The translations under genes were made by a program, and so were the position numbers. A DNA stretch of 64,000 nt from Streptomyces sp. WM6386. Its GTDB lineage: Bacteria > Actinomycetota > Actinomycetes > Streptomycetales > Streptomycetaceae. The notes under the pieces are model-generated. The model did not search any database. It was not told the origin of the DNA and saw only the letters and a program-made list of their open reading frames with translations. Of the stretch, positions 25,057 through 33,368 are shown one piece after another. The stretch spans positions 30,000 through 93,999 of the forward strand of contig NZ_JXTE01000025.1 in assembly GCF_000972385.1 (NCBI RefSeq), read 5' to 3'. Position 1 is the stretch's first letter, and every line of letters starts with the position of its first letter.

Positions 25057-26051
25057 GCGCCATCCTGCGCGACCCAGCGGTTGCCGAGTACACCGAGTCC
25101 CTCGACCTCCAGCTCGACGAGGTCGCCGGGTTGCGGATAGCGGCGCAGTTCCAGGCCGCAGCCGCCGCCCACGGTGCCGGTGCCGATCACGTCGCCGACG
25201 TGCAGGGTCTCGCGGCGGCTCATGTGGCTGACGATCTGCGCGACGGAGTAGTGAATGGTGTCGGTGGAACCGCGGCTCCACTCCTCCCCGGCCACCCGGG
25301 CGATCATGGCGTGCGGTTTGTCTGGGTCCCACTCGTCCGGGGTGACGAGGTACGGGCCGAGGACGTTGGTACCGTCCGTGTCCTTGCCCTTGGTGGGACC
25401 GAGCCCGGCACGGATCTCCTTGAACTGGGCCCGGCGTTCTGAGACGTCATTGAAGACGGTGTAGCCGGCGATGTGCCCGGCCGCGTCCTCCTCGGCGATG
25501 TCCGATCCCGAGCGGCCGATGACGACCGCGTACTCCAGCTCGTAGTCGAGGCGGTCGACGCCCGGCGGGACGACGATGTCGGTCCCGGTACCGACCACCG
25601 ACTCGGGATTGCCCTTGTAGTAGACGGGCATCTCGTACCACTCCGGTGGCACGTTGTCACGGGTCGCGGTCTTGACGTGCTGCTCGAACGCCGAGCAGTC
25701 GCGCAGCGAAGCGGGACGGGGCAGCGGAGAGAGCAGGCGGACCTCGTCGGCGGAGTAGACGAGCCGTCCGCCCAGGAGGCTCTGTGCCGCGGGATCGGCC
25801 GCGACCGGCCCCAACGCCTCCAGTGTCTCCGCGATCGCTGCCTCGCTCACCGGGCCTCCGGCCAGCAGGGCGATCAGATCGGGTGGCACGACCGCGTCCG
25901 CCAGGACACGGGCACGGGCACGGTCGACACGGTCGGCGAGTACGTGTGCGTAGCCCTGATTGAGGTCCAGCAGATGTCCGCCCCCCGTCACGACACCGAC
26001 TCGGCGTAGGGGTCCCACAGGGGTGTCCACCTCGAACGTCGCGTAGCGCAC
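25053..26051 (-). CDS. Fumarylacetoacetate hydrolase-fold enzyme
   Basis: 332 residues. The FAH core is clear: LDYELEYAVVIGRSG with metal-binding acids, then GYTVFNDVSERRAQ, and GDVIGTGTVGGGCG near the C-terminus. FAH-fold enzymes hydrolyse C-C bonds of acylpyruvates or hydrate/decarboxylate dienoates after meta-ring cleavage. GTG 26051 is chosen because GGAGG lies 8 bases upstream; a longer form from an in-frame ATG at about 26074 is less likely. It leads the operon FAH-SDR-CoA transferase and is divergent from the SDR at 26205. Confidence 0.88.
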   Translation of the reverse strand: MRYATFEVDTPVGPLRRVGVVTGGGHLLDLNQGYAHVLADRVDRARARVLADAVVPPDLIALLAGGPVSEAAIAETLEALGPVAADPAAQSLLGGRLVYSADEVRLLSPLPRPASLRDCSAFEQHVKTATRDNVPPEWYEMPVYYKGNPESVVGTGTDIVVPPGVDRLDYELEYAVVIGRSGSDIAEEDAAGHIAGYTVFNDVSERRAQFKEIRAGLGPTKGKDTDGTNVLGPYLVTPDEWDPDKPHAMIARVAGEEWSRGSTDTIHYSVAQIVSHMSRRETLHVGDVIGTGTVGGGCGLELRRYPQPGDLVELEVEGLGVLGNRWVAQDGA

Positions 26052-26085
26052 GGAACGCACCTCCAGGAATTGCATGCGACAGCAG

Positions 26086-26109
26086 AGACAGATTATGTGC
26101 AGTACGTAT
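26086..26109. promoter_or_regulatory. 24-bp palindrome variant between divergent FAH and SDR operons (copy 14)
   Basis: ACAGATTA in the left half matches other copies; the right end TACGTAT is weak. It lies between starts at 26051 and 26205, as expected for a shared operator. Confidence 0.3.
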
Positions 26110-26204
26110 AACCTGTCCATGCCTCTTCGGGACCGGGGAAGCCGTCTGACGAGGTGAAGCCGGCCGCGGGATCGTGTCCGGCAGCGCTGAGAGGAGTGAG
26201 ACGT

Positions 26205-27017
26205 ATGGCCGAGCTCGAGAACAAGGTCGCGATCGTGACCGGCGGCGCCTCTGGGGTGGGCGCGGCAACCGCGCATGTGCTCTCCCGGGAGGGCGCCGCC
26301 GTGGTGGTCGCCGACATCAACGCGGGCGGCGCGGAGGCCGTTGCCAAGCGGATCGAGGCCGCGGGCGGACGGGCCGTGGCCGCCGCCGTCGACGTCACCG
26401 AGGACGACCAGGTCGCAGCGATGGTCGCCACCGCGGTGCGCGAGTTCGGCCGCCTGGACGTGCTCCACAACAACGCCTTCCTCGGCTCGCCCGACGTGAT
26501 GGCCAGGGACGCCGCGATCACCGACATCGACCCGGACCTCTGGGACCGCGTACTACGGGTCAATCTGCGCGGCTATGCACTTGGCGCGAAGCACGCCATC
26601 CCCGCGATGCTGGCCGACGGCGGCGGAGTCATCGTCAACACCACCTCCGGAACCGGGCTGCTGGGAGAATCCTCCCGGCCCGCGTACGGCACGTCCAAGG
26701 CCGCGATCGTCGGGCTCACCCGCAATATCGCCGCCCAGTACGGCAAGCAGGGCATCCGCAGCGTCGCGGTGGCGCTCGGTCTGGTGGCCACCGAGGCGCT
26801 CAAGGCCAACCTTCCGGGCCCCGCACAGGAGATGATGCTCACCCATCACCTCACGACCCGACTCGCCGAGCCCGAGGACATCGCCGAGGTGGTGAGCTTC
26901 CTCGCCTCCGACCGGGCCGCCTTCATCACCGGCTGCACCATCCCCGTCGACGGCGGCTTCACATCGCACACCGCTTCGTACGCGGACGAGCGCCGATTCA
27001 CGGAAGCGGCGGGTTAG
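26205..27017 (+). CDS. Short-chain dehydrogenase/reductase
   Basis: 270 residues. TGGASGVGAATAHVLSREG is the cofactor site, HNNAFLG follows, and the catalytic motif is YGTSK. GAGGAG precedes ATG 26205. It is first in a plus-strand operon with ferredoxin reductase, FAH hydrolase and a TetR regulator. The C-terminal extension (SYADERRFTEAAG) is a little longer than average. Confidence 0.9.
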   Translation: MAELENKVAIVTGGASGVGAATAHVLSREGAAVVVADINAGGAEAVAKRIEAAGGRAVAAAVDVTEDDQVAAMVATAVREFGRLDVLHNNAFLGSPDVMARDAAITDIDPDLWDRVLRVNLRGYALGAKHAIPAMLADGGGVIVNTTSGTGLLGESSRPAYGTSKAAIVGLTRNIAAQYGKQGIRSVAVALGLVATEALKANLPGPAQEMMLTHHLTTRLAEPEDIAEVVSFLASDRAAFITGCTIPVDGGFTSHTASYADERRFTEAAG

Positions 27018-27060
27018 CACCGCCATGAGCATCAACTGTTCAACAACTGGAGGTGCGCCT

Positions 27061-28320
27061 ATGCGGGAGACCCACGTCATCGTCGGTGCCGGACTGGCCG
27101 GCATCACCGCTGCGGCCACCCTGCGCGCCGAGGGATTCGACGGCCGGGTCGTGGTGATCGGCGACGAGGACCGCGCACCCTATCCGCGGCCGCCCCTGTC
27201 CAAGCAGGTGGTCGGCGGGGAACTGCCGGTGGATCGACTGCTTCTGCGGCCCGCGCCCTGGTACGCGGCCAAAGACATCGAACACCTCGGCGGAGTCAGC
27301 GTCACCGCGCTTGACACGAACGCGCGCACGGTCAGCCTGGACGGCGGCACCGGCTCGCTGTCGTACGACCGGCTGCTCCTCGCCACCGGCGGGCGGCCCC
27401 GGAGGCTGCCCGGCACCCAGGGCCTGCCCGGCGTCCACACGCTGCGTACCGCCGAGGACGCGGCGGCCATCCGGAACCGGCTCGGCCCGGGCCGCCGCCT
27501 GCTGGTGGTCGGAGCCGGCTTCCTCGGCGCCGAACTGGCCGCGAGCGCACGCACAGCCGGCACAGACGTCACCGTGCTGGAGGCCGCTCCTCTCCCGCTC
27601 GCTCGTTCCCTGCCTCCCCTGCTCGGCCTCCGGTACGCGCGGATCCATCGCGACCGGGGCGTTGATCTGTTGACCGGCACCGGCATCGACCGGTTGGTCG
27701 GCGAGGCCGGCAGGCTGCGCGCGATCGGTTCCGACGGTCGCCTCTATCCCGTCGACGGCCCCGCCGACACCGTGGTCGTCGCCATCGGCATCCGCCCCAA
27801 CACCGAGCTCGCCGCGGCAGCGGGGATCACTGTCGACGACGGCATCGTCGTGGACGAGTACTGCCGCACCTCCGCGCCAGGCGTGTTCGCCGCCGGGGAC
27901 GTGGCCAATCATCCCAACCCGCTGCTCGGCTGCCGGATCCGACTGGAACACTGGCAGAACGCGCAGCACCAGGGGGCCGCGGCAGCCCGCAACATGCTCG
28001 GCCAGGAGCAGCCGTTCGCCGAGGTGCCTTGGGTCTGGTCGGACCAGTACGGCCTCAACCTCCAGGTCGCCGGTCTGCCACAGCCGGAGGACGACGTGGT
28101 GCTGCGCGGCGACCCGGACAGCAACAGCTTCGTTGCCCTCCTCCTTCGCAACGGCGTACTGAGTGCGGCCATCGGGATGGATCGAGGAGAAGACATCCGC
28201 ATCGCACGCCGGCTCATCCAGCAGGGCTGTCGACCGGACCGTGAACCGCTCGCCGACGACGACCGTTCTCTCGACTCGTTCCTGGCGTCCGAGCCGGAAC
28301 CCGCCCCCGCAACTCACTGA
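27061..28320 (+). CDS. FAD/NAD(P)H-dependent ferredoxin reductase
   Basis: 419 residues. The FAD-binding motif GAGLAG is at residues 9-14, the NAD(P)-binding motif VVGAGFLGAELA near residue 150, and the second FAD segment GVFAAGDVANHP near residue 280. This is the putidaredoxin/biphenyl-dioxygenase reductase type. It is the only such reductase in the window and probably feeds electrons to all three ferredoxins, and through them to the Rieske oxygenases and the P450. ATG 27061 follows GGAGG; an ATG at 27025 is possible. Confidence 0.92.
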   Translation: MRETHVIVGAGLAGITAAATLRAEGFDGRVVVIGDEDRAPYPRPPLSKQVVGGELPVDRLLLRPAPWYAAKDIEHLGGVSVTALDTNARTVSLDGGTGSLSYDRLLLATGGRPRRLPGTQGLPGVHTLRTAEDAAAIRNRLGPGRRLLVVGAGFLGAELAASARTAGTDVTVLEAAPLPLARSLPPLLGLRYARIHRDRGVDLLTGTGIDRLVGEAGRLRAIGSDGRLYPVDGPADTVVVAIGIRPNTELAAAAGITVDDGIVVDEYCRTSAPGVFAAGDVANHPNPLLGCRIRLEHWQNAQHQGAAAARNMLGQEQPFAEVPWVWSDQYGLNLQVAGLPQPEDDVVLRGDPDSNSFVALLLRNGVLSAAIGMDRGEDIRIARRLIQQGCRPDREPLADDDRSLDSFLASEPEPAPATH

Positions 28321-28332
28321 AGGAGTCCTGTC

Positions 28333-29181
28333 ATGAAGATCGGCCGATGCCACGACGGCAAGGCGGCGTTCTGGGCCGTCCTGGACACGGAGGCGGCCAC
28401 CGCCCGCCCCCTTGCCGGAAGGTTCTCCGAATGGGCCCCCGCCCTGACCGCCGACCTTGCCGGCGAGCCCGTGTGGGCAGGGCCGGCCCGTTCGTTGGAG
28501 GGTCTGCGCCTGCTGGCTCCCGTCGAGAGCAGCACGAAGATCGTCGCCGCCGGAGCGACTTACGCCAAGCATGTGGACGGCCTTGGCCTGCAGATGCCGA
28601 AACAGCCCGCCGCCTTCCTGAAGCCGTACGAGTCGATCATCGGCCCGGACGATGCGATCGCGTATCCGGCGCTGACCACCCAGCTCGACTACGAAGCCGA
28701 GCTGGTGGCGGTCGTCGGCGCCGACCACATCGCCGACCGCTCGGCGGCCATCGGCAGTGTGCTCGGCTACACCGTCGGCAACGACGTCTCCGCGCGCGAC
28801 CTGCAGTTCGGCGGAAGTGTCACCGGGATGGACATGTTCTCGGCGAAGGCGCTGGACCGTACGACGGGTGTGGGTCCCTGGATCGTCACCCGTGACGAGT
28901 TCGGCGCCGGCCACCCCGATCTGGAGATCGGGCTGACCGTGGACGGCGCACCGCGGCAGAAGGACCGGACCTCCAGCATGGTGTGGGGTGTCGGCGAACT
29001 CCTGGCATATGTCGACTCCCGGAGCAGCCTGCACTGCGGCGACATTCTGTTCACCGGCACCATGGCTGGTGTGGCCCATGAGAGCGGGCGTTATCTCGAG
29101 CCGGGCCAGGTCGTGCGGGTCACGATCGAGGGCATCGGCTCGCTCAGCAACACCGTGGGCCCACGGCCCCCCGTCGCATGA
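28333..29181 (+). CDS. Fumarylacetoacetate hydrolase-fold enzyme
   Basis: 282 residues. It contains LDYEAELVAVVGA and GYTVGNDVSARD, where the acids bind the divalent metal, and GDILFTGTMAGV near the C-terminus. It is paralogous to the enzyme at 57508, sharing the opening MKIGR and the unusual FWAV segment. It probably hydrolyses or hydrates a meta-cleavage product. AGGAG precedes the ATG, and its stop overlaps the TetR start as ATGA. Confidence 0.9.
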   Translation: MKIGRCHDGKAAFWAVLDTEAATARPLAGRFSEWAPALTADLAGEPVWAGPARSLEGLRLLAPVESSTKIVAAGATYAKHVDGLGLQMPKQPAAFLKPYESIIGPDDAIAYPALTTQLDYEAELVAVVGADHIADRSAAIGSVLGYTVGNDVSARDLQFGGSVTGMDMFSAKALDRTTGVGPWIVTRDEFGAGHPDLEIGLTVDGAPRQKDRTSSMVWGVGELLAYVDSRSSLHCGDILFTGTMAGVAHESGRYLEPGQVVRVTIEGIGSLSNTVGPRPPVA

Positions 29182-29780
29182 CATCCCCACGTCTGCGCCT
29201 GCGCGCAGACGCCTCCCGCAACCGTGAGCGGATCCTCGAGGCCGCCCGCGAGGCCATCAGGGACTGCGGGACCGAAGTGTCATTGAACGAGGTGGCTCGC
29301 CGGGCCGGCGTCGGCAACGCCACCGTCTACCGCCACTTCGCGACCCGGGGTGAACTCATCCACCAGGCGACGCTCAGCTCGATCTCCGTGCTCGCGGAGG
29401 AGGCCGAGCAGGTTCTCGCACAAGAGACCGATGTCTTCGAGACGCTACGGCACTTCATGCACCGGTTGCTGGGTGAAGGCATAGGCACCCTGTGTCCCTT
29501 TGTCGCGGACGTCGGCGGCACGACCGCACCCGAGGTGGATCAGGCTTGGAAACGACTCGAGCATGTTCTGGAGGCGCTAATGATCCAGGCGCGCGAGGCG
29601 GGCCGCCTGCGCGCGGACGTGGACGTCGATGACCTGGTGATCGCGCTCGCTCAGCTGACACGTCCGCTGCCCGGGACGGTGTACGCCGATTTCCAGCAGT
29701 CCGCGCACCGCCATCTGCGGCTGTTCCTCGATGGTCTGCGGGTCCCCGCCCAGTCGGCGCGTCCCGGTCCCCCGGCCTGA
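29178..29780 (+). CDS. TetR-family transcriptional regulator
   Basis: 200 residues. The helix-turn-helix reads SLNEVARRAGVGNATVYRHF then ATRGELIHQA. The recognition helix differs from the VSRGTLYRYF group, so this is a separate TetR subfamily. It is the last gene of the SDR-reductase-FAH operon and translationally coupled to it, suggesting local feedback control by a pathway intermediate. Confidence 0.9.
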   Translation: MTSPRLRLRADASRNRERILEAAREAIRDCGTEVSLNEVARRAGVGNATVYRHFATRGELIHQATLSSISVLAEEAEQVLAQETDVFETLRHFMHRLLGEGIGTLCPFVADVGGTTAPEVDQAWKRLEHVLEALMIQAREAGRLRADVDVDDLVIALAQLTRPLPGTVYADFQQSAHRHLRLFLDGLRVPAQSARPGPPA

Positions 29781-29792
29781 CGGGTGATTGGC

Positions 29793-30329
29793 TCAGACGC
29801 CGATCACCGGCGGGCGATCGTCGTCCTCGTACGCCCGTAAAACCCTGACCAACCGCCCGGAGCCGAGCATGAGGGCGGCGAACATGCCCAGTTCCACGAT
29901 CTCCGCGGCGGTGAAGTGGCGGTTCAGTTCACCCAGTACGACATCATCGACGGCCAGGTGATCGATCGCGAAGAGCTCCGCGAAACGTAGTGCCGCCGCT
30001 TCTCTCGCCGTGAACCGCGGGTCGTCCGCGGAAAGGCACGCCACCTCCTCCTCGGACACGTCGTCGGACTTACGCGCCACCTGGCAGGCCCGGCAGTCGT
30101 TCAGCGCGGCGATCCTGAGTCGCACCAGCTCCATCAGCCGACCGTCCAACAAGCGGCCTTCATGAACCTCGCGCTGCAGTTGCAGCTGCGCCTTGGCGAG
30201 TTCCGGCCGGTGAGCCCAGATACGAACGGCGAGATCGCTGCTCAACGCCCGGGATGCCCGGGCCTTTCCAATGAGGACGTTGAGCTCCTGATCCAGATCA
30301 GCCCGAGGCACAGGTTCGACAGCAGTCAT
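29793..30329 (-). CDS. Carboxymuconolactone decarboxylase / AhpD-like protein
   Basis: 178 residues, all-helical. The motif NDCRACQVARKSDD carries Cys79-x2-Cys82 and the downstream basic/acidic residues of AhpD-type peroxidase partners. The C-terminal part (FTAAEIVELGMFAALMLGSG) is typical of the CMD fold. It may reduce peroxides or act on a lactone or carboxymuconolactone. It is divergent from the SDR at 30411, with a copy of the 24-bp motif between them. Confidence 0.85.
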   Translation of the reverse strand: MTAVEPVPRADLDQELNVLIGKARASRALSSDLAVRIWAHRPELAKAQLQLQREVHEGRLLDGRLMELVRLRIAALNDCRACQVARKSDDVSEEEVACLSADDPRFTAREAAALRFAELFAIDHLAVDDVVLGELNRHFTAAEIVELGMFAALMLGSGRLVRVLRAYEDDDRPPVIGV

Positions 30330-30359
30330 GTCTCGACCCTAGCAGCGACGAATCACATG

Positions 30360-30383
30360 TGACAGATTCCGTCTATATAGTTC
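30360..30383. promoter_or_regulatory. 24-bp palindrome variant between divergent AhpD-like and SDR genes (copy 9)
   Basis: ACAGATTC in the left half and TAGTTC at the right end, same span. It lies between starts at 30329 and 30411. Confidence 0.45.
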
Positions 30384-30410
30384 ACCAGAAGAGGAACGGA
30401 AGGCAGCGCG

Positions 30411-31172
30411 ATGAACGGACGACTGGAAGGCAGAGTGGCTCTCATCACCGGCACCGGCGGAGGCATGGGCCGCGCCGCCGCACTCCGCTTCGCCGAGGAA
30501 GGTGCGGTGATCGTCGGCTGCGACCTCAACCTCGAGGCCAACGAGGAGACCGCCGCCGCGGTCAAGGCCGCCGACGGCCGAATGAGCGCGGCGGCCCCGG
30601 TCGATCTGGGCGACAGCGCCGCCGCTCGCACATGGGTCGAGCAGGCGGCGGAAGAGCACGGCGGGATCGACATCGTCTACAACAACGCGTCGGCAGCCCG
30701 GTTCGGCCCGGTGGGCACGTTGCCCGAAGAGGACTGGCACTTCACCGTTCGCAACGAGGTCGACCTGGTCTTCTACGTCACCCAGAGCGCGTGGCCGTAT
30801 CTCACACAGCGCGGCGGAGTGGTCATCAACATCGCGTCCCTGGCCGGCCACACGGCCAGCCGCGCCGTCCCGATGCTCGCCCACGCCGCCACCAAGGGGG
30901 CCATTCTCGCCATGACCCGGCAGCTGGCGGCGGAAGGGGCGCCGCACGGAATCCGCGCGGTGAGCATCAGCCCCGGGGTCATCGAAACCCCGGGCACAGC
31001 AGGCCAGTTCGCCGACCCGGTAGTCCTGGACGCCCTCAGGGCTCAGCTCCTGGTCCCCCGCCCGGGCCTGCCCAAGGACGTCGTCGGCCTGGCCGCCTTC
31101 CTCGCCTCGGACGAGGCCTCGTACATCACCGGTACCGACTTCGTGGTGGACGGCGGCATGTCAGCGATCTGA
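30411..31172 (+). CDS. SDR-family protein with His in place of the catalytic Tyr
   Basis: 253 residues. The cofactor motif TGTGGGMGRAAALRFAEEG and Ser143 (NIASLAG) are present. The catalytic position of YxxxK is His158 (LAHAATK, Lys162). An SDR without this Tyr is usually inactive or uses a different mechanism, although some actinomycete SDR subfamilies appear to carry His here. It may form a unit with the 3-hydroxyacyl-CoA dehydrogenase downstream, separated by a hairpin. Confidence 0.85.
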   Translation: MNGRLEGRVALITGTGGGMGRAAALRFAEEGAVIVGCDLNLEANEETAAAVKAADGRMSAAAPVDLGDSAAARTWVEQAAEEHGGIDIVYNNASAARFGPVGTLPEEDWHFTVRNEVDLVFYVTQSAWPYLTQRGGVVINIASLAGHTASRAVPMLAHAATKGAILAMTRQLAAEGAPHGIRAVSISPGVIETPGTAGQFADPVVLDALRAQLLVPRPGLPKDVVGLAAFLASDEASYITGTDFVVDGGMSAI

Positions 31173-31224
31173 GGTATTGAACACATTGAACAAAAATTGA
31201 CTCACCAGCTACGCTATCCCAGCT

Positions 31225-31272
31225 GATCCGCCGAGTGCCACGGTCGATGCCCTCGACGGGACTCGGCGGATC
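31225..31272. repeat. Long-loop inverted repeat upstream of 3-hydroxyacyl-CoA dehydrogenase
   Basis: Perfect 12-bp arms GATCCGCCGAGT and ACTCGGCGGATC are separated by 24 bases, between the SDR stop (31172) and the dehydrogenase start (31314). It could be a terminator or an attenuator-like leader structure. Two direct ATTGAACA repeats lie just upstream near 31176-31190 and may be part of the dehydrogenase promoter. Confidence 0.5.
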
Positions 31273-31313
31273 ACGCAGGCGCCGCAGCACCAGTAACCGG
31301 AAAGGGGAGTGCC

Positions 31314-32195
31314 GTGAAGGTCGCCGTGATCGGGGCCGGGACGATGGGCTCCGGTATCGCGCAGCTCTGTGCCTCGACGGGCCACGTCACCTCGCTCGTC
31401 GACACCTCCGAGGAGCAGCTCGGTCGCGCGGCCACCGCGGTGACGTCGAGCTTGGATCGATTCGTGGCCAAGGACCGCATGACCCGCGAGGCGGCAGACC
31501 GCGCGTTGAGCAGACTGGAGAGTACGACCGACCTGGAGCGTGCCGTCAGTGGCGCTCAGGTCGTCGTCGAGTCGGTCGTCGAGGACCTCGCGGTGAAGCA
31601 GGAGGTGCTCCGCCGAACCGTCGCGGCCGCCCCGGCCGAGGCTCTGCTCGGCACCAACACGTCCCAGCTGTCCATCACCGCCATCGGCAGCGCGGTCCCC
31701 GACCACGCCCACCGTCTCGTCGGGCTGCACTTCTTCAATCCCCCTGTGCTGATGCGGCTGGTCGAGATCGTTCAGGGACTGGTCAGCAGTGAGGAGTACG
31801 TCCAGCGTGCCGAGGACTTCTCTCAGGGGCTCGGCAAGGAGACCGTGATCTGCCGCAAGGACAGTCCCGGCTTTCTCACTTCCCGGATCTCGGCGATCGT
31901 TCGTCTGGAGTGCCTGCGGATGCTGGAGGAGGGCGTAGCCAGTGCCGAGGACATCGACCGTGCGCTGCGGCTCGGGCTCAACTTCCCCATGGGGCCCCTG
32001 GAGCTGGGGGACTTCAACGGTCTCGACACTTATCTGAGGATTCTGACCTCTCTGGAGGGCACTCTCGGGGAACGGTTCAAGCCGACCGTGACCCTGCGCA
32101 ACCTGGTTGCCGCCGGACGCCTGGGCCGCAAGACCGGCCACGGCATCTACCGGTACGACGAGGCCGGGAGGCGCCTCGACGACGGTTCCGCCTGA
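31314..32195 (+). CDS. 3-hydroxyacyl-CoA dehydrogenase
   Basis: 293 residues, the normal length of the single-function enzyme (3-hydroxybutyryl-CoA dehydrogenase type). The NAD-binding motif is VAVIGAGTMGSGIAQL at the N-terminus. GLHFFNPP carries the catalytic His, and NFPMGPLELGDFNGLDTYL lies in the C-terminal domain. It performs the NAD-dependent oxidation step of beta-oxidation. The GTG start has GGGGAG upstream. Next to it begins the inserted MarR/DoxX/Tn3 region. Confidence 0.93.
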   Translation: MKVAVIGAGTMGSGIAQLCASTGHVTSLVDTSEEQLGRAATAVTSSLDRFVAKDRMTREAADRALSRLESTTDLERAVSGAQVVVESVVEDLAVKQEVLRRTVAAAPAEALLGTNTSQLSITAIGSAVPDHAHRLVGLHFFNPPVLMRLVEIVQGLVSSEEYVQRAEDFSQGLGKETVICRKDSPGFLTSRISAIVRLECLRMLEEGVASAEDIDRALRLGLNFPMGPLELGDFNGLDTYLRILTSLEGTLGERFKPTVTLRNLVAAGRLGRKTGHGIYRYDEAGRRLDDGSA

Positions 32196-32247
32196 CCGCC
32201 ATGGAGTCGGTGTTCCGCATTTCCGCGGAAGGGGCATGTTCGCGCAT

Positions 32248-32778
32248 TCAGCAGTCCGTGGTCGGCGGGCCGTCGCAGTTGCCGTCGTGGGTGGTGCGGA
32301 CACGCGCCAGGAGTGAGCGCAGGGTGTCGCGCTCCTGCGGGGTGAGCTCGGCGAAGAGCTCGTCCTCGACCCGGCCGATGGCGGCGTCGAGCTTGGCAGC
32401 GGCGGCCGTGCCCGCTTCGGTGATCTCGACGATGTGACGGCGGCGGTCGGCGGGATCACGGCGCCGTCGTACCAGATCGCCGTCCTCCAGCGCGTTGAGG
32501 AGAGCGACCAGGACGCTGGGGTCGACGCGCAGCCGGGCACCGAGGTCGCGCTGGCCGAGCTGACCGCCGTCGAGGTGCATCAGCACGATCGCGTGGCGGG
32601 GCGTCACCCCGGAGGAGGTGAGTGCCTCACGGATCCAGGCCTCGGTGACGCTGCCGTGCCGCGCCAGGAGCAGTGCGAGGCGGGAGTCGGGACCGGCGGA
32701 TTCGGGGGTGTCGTCCCAGGTGGGGGAGCTTTCGTGAGCGCTGGTGGCGGGGGTGCCGCTGGATCGTTCGCTGGCCAT
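32248..32778 (-). CDS. MarR-family transcriptional regulator
   Basis: 176 residues. The winged-helix core contains VTPRHAIVLMHLDGG, GQRDLGARLRVDPSVLVALL and the wing RRRRDPADRRRHIVEIT. It is divergent from the DoxX gene at 32913, the usual arrangement when a MarR protein represses its neighbour. A GCAATAA / TTATTTGC pair in the intergenic region (about 32811-32845) is a possible operator. Confidence 0.9.
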   Translation of the reverse strand: MASERSSGTPATSAHESSPTWDDTPESAGPDSRLALLLARHGSVTEAWIREALTSSGVTPRHAIVLMHLDGGQLGQRDLGARLRVDPSVLVALLNALEDGDLVRRRRDPADRRRHIVEITEAGTAAAAKLDAAIGRVEDELFAELTPQERDTLRSLLARVRTTHDGNCDGPPTTDC

Positions 32779-32912
32779 GGTCCGACCGTAGCAAGTGATG
32801 AAACAGTCGGTTGCAATAAACCATTGAAGTACTTACATTATTTGCTGCGGCTCATCGTTTGCCGCGCTGTCTTGGACCGGTCGACGGTCCCTTTCTCTCT
32901 CCGGAGCTCTCC

Positions 32913-33263
32913 GTGTTCATCGCCTATGTCGTTCTCGCTGTCGTGCTGTCCCTCTTGCTGCTCGTCTCTGCCCGCGGCGACATCGTCCGCGACCCGAAGA
33001 TCACGGAAGGGCTCAAGGCACTCGGGGTCCCCGACAGCTGGTTCGTGCCGCTCGGCCTGGTCAAGATCGCGGGCGCCGTGGGGCTGCTCGTCGGCATCGC
33101 CTACCGCCCCCTCGGCATCGCGGCGGCGATCGGGGTCGTCCTGTACTTCCTGGGCGCCGTGATCACGCACATCCGTGCGGGCGACAAGAAGGGACTCGGC
33201 AGCCCGACCGTCATCATGCTCGTTTCCGTGGCGCCGGTGGTGCTGGGCTTCGCGACGCTCTGA
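32913..33263 (+). CDS. DoxX-like membrane protein
   Basis: 116 residues with four hydrophobic helices (VFIAYVVLAVVLSLLLLVSA, then GLVKIAGAVGLLVGIAY and others). DoxX proteins are linked to thiol or quinone stress responses; their molecular role is mostly unclear. GTG 32913 is chosen for CCGGAG upstream. It is paired with the divergent MarR gene. The Tn3 left inverted repeat starts 42 bases after its stop. Confidence 0.8.
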   Translation: MFIAYVVLAVVLSLLLLVSARGDIVRDPKITEGLKALGVPDSWFVPLGLVKIAGAVGLLVGIAYRPLGIAAAIGVVLYFLGAVITHIRAGDKKGLGSPTVIMLVSVAPVVLGFATL

Positions 33264-33304
33264 TCGCGCTCCACGATCGCGATCGGACCAACTCACGATC
33301 AGGG

Positions 33305-33339
33305 CCCTCGGGGAGCATCCGAACGGAAATTTGCGGTAG
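33305..33339. repeat. Tn3-family left terminal inverted repeat
   Basis: It begins CCCTCGGGGAGCATCCGAAC and continues GGAAATTTGCGG. The reverse complement of 39326-39360 reads CCCTCGGGGAGCATCGGAAC then GGAAATGAGCGG. The GGGG start and 35-38-bp length fit Tn3-family ends. Confidence 0.85.
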
Positions 33340-33368
33340 CGGGCTGATCTTGCTTCCGGTTCGGTGAC

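Noticed and set aside
27040..29190. 716-codon open frame on the minus strand
   Set aside because: It is antisense to the ferredoxin reductase and FAH genes, which have full catalytic motifs; its composition is that of a shadow frame.
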